64,000 nt of DNA, taken from NCBI GenBank assembly GCA_002189035.1, contig NEEC01000004.1, forward strand, positions 4,836,001 through 4,900,000. Direction: 5' to 3'. The position numbers and the translations under genes were made by a program. The stretch comes from Utricularia gibba (taxonomy: Eukaryota > Streptophyta > Magnoliopsida > Lamiales > Lentibulariaceae). The notes beneath the pieces are model-generated. The model was not told the DNA's origin. It saw only the letters and a program-made list of their open reading frames with translations, and did not search any database. Shown piece by piece: positions 56,165 through 64,000 of the stretch (positions within the stretch are counted from its first letter, which is position 1; each line of letters starts with the position of its first letter).

Positions 56165-57050
56165 TAACTCAGAGAAAGTTGGATCATCAGAGAATATCCA
56201 GTTAAGTTGATTAGTGTTAAGCAATTATTATTTAAAAATTTATAATTGAATCGTGTTGAATAATGAATTAAATGATTTAATCAAATTATGATTGAATTAA
56301 ATTCAGTAAAATTACTATTTCACCCTCACCCGTCTCACTCCCGGTTTTTTCACGAACCGCAATCCAGATGGTGATACCATCGGCCGGCGCATATGTTGAC
56401 CGGCGACTCGTGTCCCCGCGTCCGCTTGTCAACAATGCGTCTACGTAATGGACGCGTGGTTGGTGATTGAACGGGTCTCTTCCTCTCCACACACTCTGGA
56501 ATCTCGAACCTCGAATCCTGGGTTCGTGGAAGTATTCTATTTTCATACATAAAGTATCATATTATGATTCTCATAAATTAAAATGATTTTCAAATTAATT
56601 TTCGTAGAATAAAATCTTATATATGTTTGAAATATAAAAACAATTATATCATAATAGAATTGATTCTACTGGAATTTGGAACGTGGAATCATAGGTTCGT
56701 GGAGGTATTCTATTCTGCAAGGCTATTTATATGGTTTATTCCTGAATGAATTAATTAATATAAAACCATATACTAAAAAAGCATTAATTAACAATCGAAA
56801 GTATGATGCCTGTTTTAAAGGCTTTTTGAATATCATGTAATTCCGTCGTATTTTCTGATTAAATTTTATAATTTTTTTTAGTGTGAATTCATTTAATTCT
56901 GAAAATGGAATTTAATTAAAAGGAATTTTCAACGAGTTCAGCCACCGCACGATTTCTGAATTTATTTATTAAAAAATAAGGAAATATTTTAAAGTTGGAA
57001 GACGCGTTTGAATAGAAAAACCTAGTTTCCCTGACGTTTCTGCGCCTTGC
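56165..57050. other. AT-rich intergenic region
   Basis: No gene. An imperfect direct repeat (GGTTCGTGGAAGTATTCTAT at 56521 and GGTTCGTGGAGGTATTCTAT at 56695) is the only structure noted. Confidence 0.45.
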
Positions 57051-57053
57051 ACC

Positions 57054-57061
57054 TATAAATA
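57054..57061 (+). promoter_or_regulatory. TATA box of the mitochondrial carrier gene
   Basis: A perfect TATAAATA, about 250 bp before the ATG at 57307, implying a leader of roughly 220 nt that is free of AT-rich DNA. Confidence 0.5.
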
Positions 57062-57306
57062 CGCTCGGCCTCCCGGTATTAGAAGTCGCACCGGCGTATG
57101 TCTCAGAGGCCTAATATTCCACACTTTTCCTCGATTGCCTTCGGGATCCATTCCCATCTCCTGGTTTCCAGTGAGATGAACTCCAATTCCAACTGGTCTT
57201 GTGAGGCCTAAAGGCGTTTGCTTTTTTTGTTTCTGGGTTTCGTTTGCTGTTTCCCTGGTTTCTCGGATCTACGTTTGTCTTGTTGTTTCTGGGTATTTGA
57301 TTGGTG

Positions 57307-58269
57307 ATGGGTTTCAAGGGGTTTTTTGAGGGAGGCATTGCTTCGATTGTGGCGGGATGCTCCACCCACCCGCTTGATTTGATCAAAGTGAGGATGCAGT
57401 TGCAGGGGGAGGCCGCGCCAGCGCCGGCCCAAGCGGCTGTTTATCGTCCTGCTCTTGCGTTTCACACATCTGCGGCGCATCATATCCACATCCCGGTTGG
57501 TAATCTGCAGCCTCGGGCTGGACTTATTTCTGTGGGTATGAAAATTGTTCAGCAGGATGGACCCGCCGCTCTGTTCTCCGGCGTCTCCGCCACCATCCTC
57601 CGCCAGACCCTTTACTCGACAACGAGAATGGGCCTGTATGAGGTTCTTAAAGAAAAATGGACCAACCCAGAAACCCACAACATGTCTTTGAAGAAGAAGC
57701 TCCTTGCTGGTCTCATCGCCGGCGGCGTAGGTGCCGCCGTGGGGAACCCCGCTGATGTGGCCATGATACGTATGCAAGCCGACGGACGCCTCCCTATGGC
57801 ACAGCGCCGCAACTACAAAAGCGTGGTTGACGCCATTCAGCAGATGATCAAAAGCGAGGGGGTCTCCAGCCTCTGGCGTGGATCCTCGCTCACCGTGAAC
57901 CGCGCCATGCTCGTCACCGCATCGCAGCTCGCGTCGTATGATCAATTCAAGGAAATGATCCTTGAAAAAGAAGTGATGAAAGATGGGCTGGGTACTCACG
58001 TGACGGCCAGCTTCGCCGCCGGGTTTGTAGCGGCAGTGGTTTCGAATCCCGTGGATGTCATCAAGACCAGAGTGATGAACATGAAAGTTGCACCGGGGAT
58101 GGCGGCGCCATACGCCGGACCTCTAGATTGTGCGATGAAGACCATCAAGGCCGAAGGTCCCACAGCTCTCTACAAAGGCTTTATCCCCACCATCTCAAGG
58201 CAGGGACCGTTCACCATCGTGCTGTTCGTTACATTGGAACAAGTTCGCAAAGTTCTCAAGGATTTCTGA
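57307..58269 (+). CDS. DIC: mitochondrial dicarboxylate carrier / UCP-like protein
   Basis: An inner-membrane SLC25 carrier of the plant DIC/PUMP4-6 type, exchanging malate, succinate or oxaloacetate with phosphate or sulfate. Single exon, 320 aa. Start ATG at 57307 gives MGFKGFFEGGIASIVAGCST. Three repeats carry the Px[DE]xx[KR] signatures: HPLDLIKVRMQL, NPADVAMIRMQA and NPVDVIKTRVMN. A longer loop after repeat one (AAVYRPALAFHTSAAHHIHI) is typical of plant DICs. The end is VTLEQVRKVLKDF. Substrate choice within the group is inferred from overall similarity. Confidence 0.94.
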   Translation: MGFKGFFEGGIASIVAGCSTHPLDLIKVRMQLQGEAAPAPAQAAVYRPALAFHTSAAHHIHIPVGNLQPRAGLISVGMKIVQQDGPAALFSGVSATILRQTLYSTTRMGLYEVLKEKWTNPETHNMSLKKKLLAGLIAGGVGAAVGNPADVAMIRMQADGRLPMAQRRNYKSVVDAIQQMIKSEGVSSLWRGSSLTVNRAMLVTASQLASYDQFKEMILEKEVMKDGLGTHVTASFAAGFVAAVVSNPVDVIKTRVMNMKVAPGMAAPYAGPLDCAMKTIKAEGPTALYKGFIPTISRQGPFTIVLFVTLEQVRKVLKDF

Positions 58270-58701
58270 AACCCATAGAGACGATGACGAAAATACTATT
58301 TTCAGTTTGTAACTTCCATTGCTGAAACCAAAACAAAAACACTGTAATGGGGTCTGATTGATACGAATTAATCATGTTCTCTTATTTTCATCTTCTTTAA
58401 CCAGCCTCAGAACAGAGCATCGTCTTCTTCGAGTGGTTTAAGTTCCTCCGGTATATCCGATTCCGGGAGGCGATAGATTTTCTCAGGTTGGTGGGAATAT
58501 AAACCAGAATGATCACAGCTAGACGCCACAGCAACCAACTCATGGTAGTGAATACGCCACCTGATAAGTATTAAGAAGCGCCATGGACAGACAGATGCTG
58601 TAATCCAGCTGAAATACGGGAATATATGTCAGCACACCCTTCTTTCATGTAGAGCACGAATATGCTGATCACAGAAACCCGCAGTTTTTAAAGGGAAGGG
58701 G
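58270..58701. other. converging 3' ends of carrier and EngB genes
   Basis: Tail-to-tail spacer of about 430 bp, likely both 3' UTRs. No ORF. Confidence 0.55.
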
Positions 58702-59691
58702 CTACTCATCATCCCAATAGTTCCTGAGCTGGGACAGGTGCAAGAGCAGCTCGTCGCGACCCAGACCGGTAACGCTGCTTGTCATGATCCATGGAGGATG
58801 CTGTCGGTAGTTTTCTCCGATCAACACTTGGAAATCTTTGATGTTCTCATCAGGTCTTCTTCCCTTGCCTCCTTTAAACTTATCACACTTGGTAAAAACG
58901 AACGTCACCGGTATCTACAAGGAGGGAGAGATGAATCAGTAAAGCTCAGGCAATTTATCAGAAGAAAAGTGTGCCATGAACAAGAAGCATACGCTGTTCC
59001 TTCCAAGCCAATTTGCACAATCCATGTCGATTTTCTGCGGAGGAACACTAGCATCAATTAGCAGTAGGACAGAGACCAATGTCTTCCGGTTTAAAAAGTA
59101 GCCTTTGGTGAAAGAGGACCAATCCACCCTAGCAGAAGCAGAGGCATTTGCAAAGCCATAACCAGGTAAATCGACAAGGTACCAGCTTTTATCAACCAGG
59201 AAATGGTTGATCAACCTGGTCCTCCCTGGCTTCTTAGAAGTCAAAGCAACATCTTTTTTCAGTAAGAAGTTGATAAGAGAAGATTTGCCAACATTCGACC
59301 GGCCCAACATGGCGAACTCTGGAAAATCATCCTTGGGGCAGTCCTTAGGCCGCTCGCTGCTCTTAATAAAATCCACTGTCTTGATTTTCAGATCGCTGGC
59401 ATACGGGCCTACGACGATATTCGAACCAGGCAAGACCATCTCTTCTGTGACCTCATCCGGCTCTACACCAGGTGGTACATAGAGAAATTTTCGCACGAAC
59501 CGGCTAGCCTCTGAAATCGATTCCTGCTTGGAAGACTTGGCAGCGGATGTATAGCACAAATTTGGCCTGGTATAGTTATAGGAACAAGACCATGGTAAAG
59601 GATAAGCAGGAGTATAGCACTGTGAAAGCGACGAGTATATCAGAGAGGAAAGTCTAGGAGTTGAGAAAATTGGCCTAAGCTGCAGCCGCAT
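58702..59691 (-). CDS. organellar EngB/YihA-type GTPase
   Basis: A TRAFAC GTPase of the EngB family, in bacteria a large ribosomal-subunit assembly factor; the plant version is expected in plastids or mitochondria. Exons 59691-58993 and 58914-58702, 303 aa. A Ser/Arg-rich N-terminal extension of about 100 residues looks like a transit peptide. G motifs: G1 GRSNVGKSS, G2 region KPGRTRLINHF, G3 DLPGYG, G4 TKCDK, G5 SSVTGLG. The intron falls between WLGRNS and IPVTFVFTKCDK. No defect. Confidence 0.92.
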
Positions 59692-61177
59692 AGTTCACCA
59701 AAGAGCTTGAGCCAACAATTGGGGAAGCTGAATCCAGAATTTACAACAAATCTACCCTCCTCTTCTCTCCTCAGCACCCATGTCTCTTGCAAGATACGGT
59801 GGCCGCCATGCTACAGTATTTAGAAGAAAGAACAACCCCTTTCGTTTTCTTCATCAAATCACGCATTCAAATACCACCTTGCCCAAACAACCCAAAAAAC
59901 AGTAGTCAAACACCGTCGCAGTTCGACAAGCAATCTGCGGTACCAAGCCCCCGTCTCCAATTCGAATCAGAAACCTAAAATCAAGCCACCAGCTCACTGA
60001 ACAGCACCACGGAGGAGAACCAAGATTTACCTCAGCCCAAGTACGTGGTGGGCTGTCCATCCCATCATAATTAAAGTAATCGTGGGCTGGAAATCCCAGA
60101 AACCCAATATAGACCCACTGGACTGTACTCAGTCGGTCGCCGTCGTGCTGCCTCCTCCATTTTCCGATGGCCTCATCCCTTTGAGACTCTTTTGGAATGG
60201 GCCTTGAATAACAATCTTTTTGCCCACAAGTCCATGCAGACTTCTTTATTAAATTAAATTAAATTATTTTAATAATATAATTTTAAAAAATTATACTTAA
60301 AAAAATATTCAAATTAAATACAAATTTAGTTAGTCTTAACTATTTTAATTACCAAATTATTGTTCATTAATTGTTTTTAATAAAATAGATGTACAGGGTT
60401 TTACGAATTATTAAAAATAATACATTTTCTGTTTTTTTTTAAGAATAAAAATCAACTGATTTTCTTAAAATTTGAATATATTCTATATCTTTTATTTTTA
60501 TTTACCCATACTTTGGGTGAATCGTCACTTCCTCTGTAGAGAAATAAATAGGATATTTATTACTCTCATGGGAGACAAATTTATTTTTACATGTTTCCAC
60601 GGTAAATTTTCCGGAACAGGGGCAGTAATAAATAAAAGAAAGGATATTGAATTCACGTTCCTTTTTTAAAAATGTTTTTACAGAAAATAAAATTTAAGAG
60701 CAGTAAGATTGAGAGAAGGGTTTCGTGTACGCAACGCAGAGGGTGGTAGCTCACAAGGTCAAATGACACGAAGATGGATACAAAATTTCACGGGGTCAAA
60801 TGGAAATGTAAATGACAAAGGAATGTGGAACACTCACAGGGGCAGGTTTCTTTCTTTTGTTTTTGTGTTTTTTTTGTTTCTTTTTAGGTACATTGTGTTG
60901 GTAGTATGAGGGGAGTAAAGAGCTGCTTCCTACCCAATTGTTCATAAAAAGCTTTTCTCCATCTTCAGTCTTCATCCCTCCAGTGCCCATTCAGCGTCTC
61001 TCTCTCTATAGAATCACTTTCAATCCACCTATCCCCGCTCTGGGTTTTGCAGGAATGGCAGGAAAATAATGCCATCCTGAAAATGGGCTAAACACTAGCG
61101 TTAAAAATGATATCTTTTTTCCTTTTTGATAACTTCCATTCACCTTGAAGAACATTGATTGTGGGGTGATTTTTTCA
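59692..61177. other. intergenic between EngB and cyclin D
   Basis: 59.7-60.2 kb is the EngB upstream side with several TGGGC/GGGCC elements. 60.24-60.5 kb is AT-rich. No supported gene. Confidence 0.5.
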
Positions 61178-62864
61178 ATGGAGGAGAAAGAAGAAAGCGT
61201 TGGCTGTTTTGCAGGGGACCTTCTTCTCTGCGACGAGGAACCGGAAAGCTTGACCTTCTGCAGTGGGGAATCGGAAACAGAGCAGCAGCTTATTGGGTTG
61301 CCATCGATGAGCGATGAGTGCTTCTGGTGGATGGTTGAAAGGGAAAAGGAGTACCTGCCCAGAGATGGTTACATTGAGAGACTGAGAACTGGAGAAATTG
61401 ATTTGAGTTTGAGAAGAGAGGCGTTTGATTGGATGTCCAAGGTGAAAATGCAACTCTTTTTGGTTAAATTTTTTTTTTTTTTGATTCGGGATTCCTGGTT
61501 CTGTTCTTCCCTCATTGATTTCATTTTGTTTCTTACATTCATCAGAGGATCCATTGTTGAAATCTAGCGCGATTCATTAGTCTTTAGATTGCGAATCTTT
61601 CCCTTATCGGTGAACTTTTTTCAACTTTGAAGAACAAAAGCAAAAGTGAAAGATTCCTTATTCCCAGTCATTATAACTACTCAAGTTTAGTTTGTTCATC
61701 CCTTTACCGTTCTTGGATTGAAGAAAATGGATTGATCAAGAGTTAGATCACTTAACAGCTCCAGTTTTCATTTTTGCTCATCTGCAGGCATGTGTTCATC
61801 ACTGTTTTGGAGAGGTGTGTTTATATTCAGCCATGAATTACTTCGATAGATTCCTTTCGGTGTATGATCTTCCGGTATGCCATCGGCATCTTCAAGAGGT
61901 TTCATTTCAAAATGCACATTTGATCTCTGCAGCTCCATTGATTCCCTGGGTTCACAACGCAGGATGGTAAAACATGGGCTGCACATTTGGTGGCAGTTGC
62001 ATGTCTATTCCTTGCAGCCAAAATGGACGAAGTTCATGTACCAAACTCCGTGGATTTACAGGTGAAACCTTTACACAGTTTTGCTCATTTTCTTCCCCTT
62101 TATCCTGATCATGCGAACTCGTTCCACAGTGTGGAGTGCTGCATACCACAGGGGAATCAAGGCTCTTGTTTGAGGCAAGAACTGTGCACAGAATGGAGAT
62201 GATTCTGCTCAACGCTTTGAATTGGAACCTTAAGCCGTACACCGCATCACACTTTATAGAGTATTTCCTCTGGAAGATGAGCCACAAGAAGCTCCCACAG
62301 GAGCAATGGATATCAAGATCAATCCACATGATTCCCAGCATACACAAAGGTACTACTTATTGCTGATCCATTTAAAGAAAACGGTATTGATTGATCCATA
62401 ATATCGTGGTTGTTTGGATTCTGAAAGCAGGGATCGATTTCTTGGAATTCCGGCCATCTGAAATAGCCGCAGCTGTAGCCATTTACATCTCAGGAGAAAG
62501 GGAAGTAGCCATGGCCGTCTCTGATAAAGCTCTGCCCTGTTTCATAGGAGTTGAAAAGGTACTGAATTGCTTTGGTCCCCCATCATAAAACCTCCCACAT
62601 CGAAACTTAAACAATCTTCTTTTGCAGGGGAAAGTAATGAAGTGCTTGAAACTGATTCAAGACTCGATATCTACCCATTCCATAGCTTCTGGTTCACTGT
62701 TCTCTGTGACCAACAGCCCAAATGGTGTTCTAGAAACTGTGTTTTGGAGCTACAGAAGCGATGAAAACGTGTACCAATGGTCTCCCAGTTCTGTAGAGAA
62801 CACACCCACTCCTGCCAAAAGGAGGAGACTGGACATGAACCAATTCAGAGAAGACGATCCATGA
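61178..62864 (+). CDS. CYCD: D-type cyclin
   Basis: Binds CDKA and drives G1/S entry through retinoblastoma phosphorylation. Exons 61178-61441, 61788-61874, 61963-62061, 62130-62349, 62431-62558, 62628-62864; 344 aa. The RBR-binding LxCxE motif is LLCDE (residues 16-20). The cyclin box spans exons 1-4: REAFDWMSK, FGEVCLYSAMNYFDRFLSVY, LVAVACLFLAAKMDE, and LFEARTVHRMEMILLNALNW. The cyclin C-domain has FRPSEIAAAVAIYISGE. The end has SSVENTPTPAKRRRLDM. The exon 4 acceptor is uncertain: 62130 keeps the frame but adds CGVLHTT before GESRLLFEAR, where other D cyclins have nothing; the AG at 62150-62151 is out of frame by one base. Confidence 0.9.
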
Positions 62865-63811
62865 ATTCAGTAGTGTATTCGATTATTGGATTTGTACTAC
62901 TGCTTCATTGTTCAGTCCAGTCCAGTTCTCATGAAACAAAAAATTCAGTTTTAAATTTTAAAATGATGTGACATGGCGCACTGTGGTGATACGACGTCAC
63001 ATCGATGGGAATGGGCCCCACATATTCAGTTTTGTTTTGTTTTGACTCTGTTCGTCGTCGTCGTGGGGTCGGTCAAAATCTCTATTTTTGTCTCTTTTCC
63101 TCTTGTTCCCTTCCTTCCCGAAAGGGGTAAAACTGTAAAAATTGTAACGCTCCTGCTACCACTGGGCCTGGTATTGGGCTGATAACATGGGCCGGTCCAC
63201 CTAGTTATCCAGCCAGATAAAACGGCCGGGTCCACTGGGCCTGAATAGTGGGTGACAGCTCAGCCTCCCAACTACTATTACTGTGGTATACGTGGCGAGC
63301 GGGGATTGGCTCCCTGCTCTTAACTAGCCATCTTTACCCTGTGCTGTAGTGTTGAACCGAAGTCGAAATCTTTTGGGCTGAGGACATGTCAAGGAATGTG
63401 CGCAGCTCCCTGAGCTTGGTAATGTAAGCTGCTGCAGCTGTGCCCACATGTTCCCTTGCCAGAATCACAGGGGCGTAGAAAGCACTTGTCAATAAATAAA
63501 GGCACCGTTGGTATGTGTGTTGGAGCACACACAAACACTGCGCAGGCCCATTGCTCTCTCCACTCACTTTCCCGCATTTCGCATTGTCCTCTTGCTTGGG
63601 TGTCCCAGAATCAAATGCATTGAATGAAACTTTAGGGGTTGTGTAAAGGGGAACATAGGGGAAGATGATGATGAAGTTGGTTCCACTCATTCATTCATCT
63701 GATAAAATTATACATGAACAACAAGAGACATAAATGGAGAAAGGCCTAGAGGAATGATGCAGACATGAAATGGAATCACAAAGAGAAGGACATGTGGTGG
63801 TGGTGATGGGG
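62865..63811. other. spacer between cyclin D and ZF-HD gene
   Basis: Cyclin 3' UTR, then about 700 bp that may include the ZF-HD 3' UTR. The 118-aa minus ORF at 63334-63690 has no family match. Confidence 0.5.
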
Positions 63812-64000
63812 TTAGAGTTTCTTACCGAGGGTGTGCTTATTGTTGTGCATCCAGACTTTGAGGACGTTCCTCTTGATTCCCACTTCATGGCAGAATTGCT
63901 GCACCAGATCTTCGTCTTGTTTCTGGATTCTCCACCCCAGTCTCTCTGAGAAGCTCAGCATTTTATCCTTTTGATCCTGAGAAAATTTTGTTCTCACCCT
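63812..64000 (-). CDS. ZHD: zinc-finger homeodomain protein, C-terminal part (truncated by window)
   Basis: The last 62 codons of a ZF-HD transcription factor. The homeodomain reads [20 protein letters not shown], then [15 protein letters not shown], and helix 3 with [20 protein letters not shown] before TAA at 63812-63814. WMHNNKH in place of the usual WFQNRR is diagnostic for the plant ZF-HD group. The zinc-finger dimerisation domain and the start lie right of the window. The gene reads to the left; its protein normally acts in the nucleus as a dimer. Confidence 0.9.
   Translation of the reverse strand, partial: RVRTKFSQDQKDKMLSFSERLGWRIQKQDEDLVQQFCHEVGIKRNVLKVWMHNNKHTLGKKL

Noticed and set aside
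57208-57999. 263-aa minus-strand ORF opposite the mitochondrial carrier
   Set aside because: The plus strand encodes a carrier with all three family signatures; the minus frame has no recognisable domain.
63334-63690. 118-aa minus-strand ORF before the ZF-HD gene
   Set aside because: No recognisable domain; more likely 3' UTR of the ZF-HD gene or spacer.
1-64000. tRNA, rRNA and CRISPR arrays
   Set aside because: I scanned by eye for tRNA B-box/TPsiC patterns, rRNA-like conserved stretches and regular short repeats with unique spacers and found none I could support.

Overview
This is a stretch of nuclear DNA from a flowering plant. Most genes have GT–AG introns, the intergenic DNA is AT-rich, and the gene families are plant-specific (KANADI, Dof, AINTEGUMENTA-like, PDLP/DUF26, ZF-HD, PPR, D-type cyclin). 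The families fit a eudicot; I cannot name the species. All splice coordinates below were worked out by hand from splice consensus, phase and conserved protein sequence.

Layout. 0-2 kb: a KANADI/GARP transcription factor (minus), possibly running off the left edge. 6.6-8.7 kb: GEX1/KAR5-type gamete nuclear-fusion protein (minus). 9.9-22 kb: an accessory region with a small four-helix membrane-protein family I do not recognise. It has two ORF-intact copies (12.6 and 16.1 kb) and many broken copies, repeatedly arranged as inverted repeats, including a ~740-bp, ~97% identical palindrome at 19.1-20.7 kb with a 44-bp loop. It also holds a tandem segmental duplication, a solo-LTR-like insertion and a MITE-like element. 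22.9-26.7 kb: nicastrin (plus). 27.8-29.2 kb: aspartic protease (plus). 32.5-34.6 kb: cytosolic glutamine synthetase (minus, 11 coding exons, 356 aa). 36.3-37.4 kb: plasmodesmata-located DUF26 protein (plus). 37.9-38.4 kb: peroxisomal small heat-shock protein ending SKL (plus). 39.3-41.3 kb: LRR receptor-like kinase (plus). 42.3-43.9 kb: PPR protein (plus). 44.2-44.9 kb: H1-domain/AT-hook protein (minus). 48.4-49.3 kb: Dof factor (plus). 51.2-51.9 kb: PNO1/DIM2 ribosome-assembly factor (plus). 52.3-55.3 kb: AINTEGUMENTA-like double-AP2 factor with a 9-bp microexon (minus). 57.3-58.3 kb: mitochondrial dicarboxylate carrier/UCP-like protein (plus). 58.7-59.7 kb: organellar EngB GTPase (minus). 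61.2-62.9 kb: D-type cyclin (plus). 63.8 kb to the right edge: end of a ZF-HD homeodomain gene (minus, truncated).

The conserved genes are an ordinary mixed gene neighbourhood with no shared pathway. Two things stand out. First, the 10-22 kb cluster looks like an active site of inverted duplication of a young gene family, and it contains a long hairpin locus that could make small RNAs against the intact family members. Second, four otherwise healthy conserved genes (nicastrin, aspartic protease, LRR kinase, AT-hook protein) each carry one frame break that is repaired by one extra base in a short homopolymer. This points to systematic single-base deletion errors in the assembly rather than four pseudogenes.
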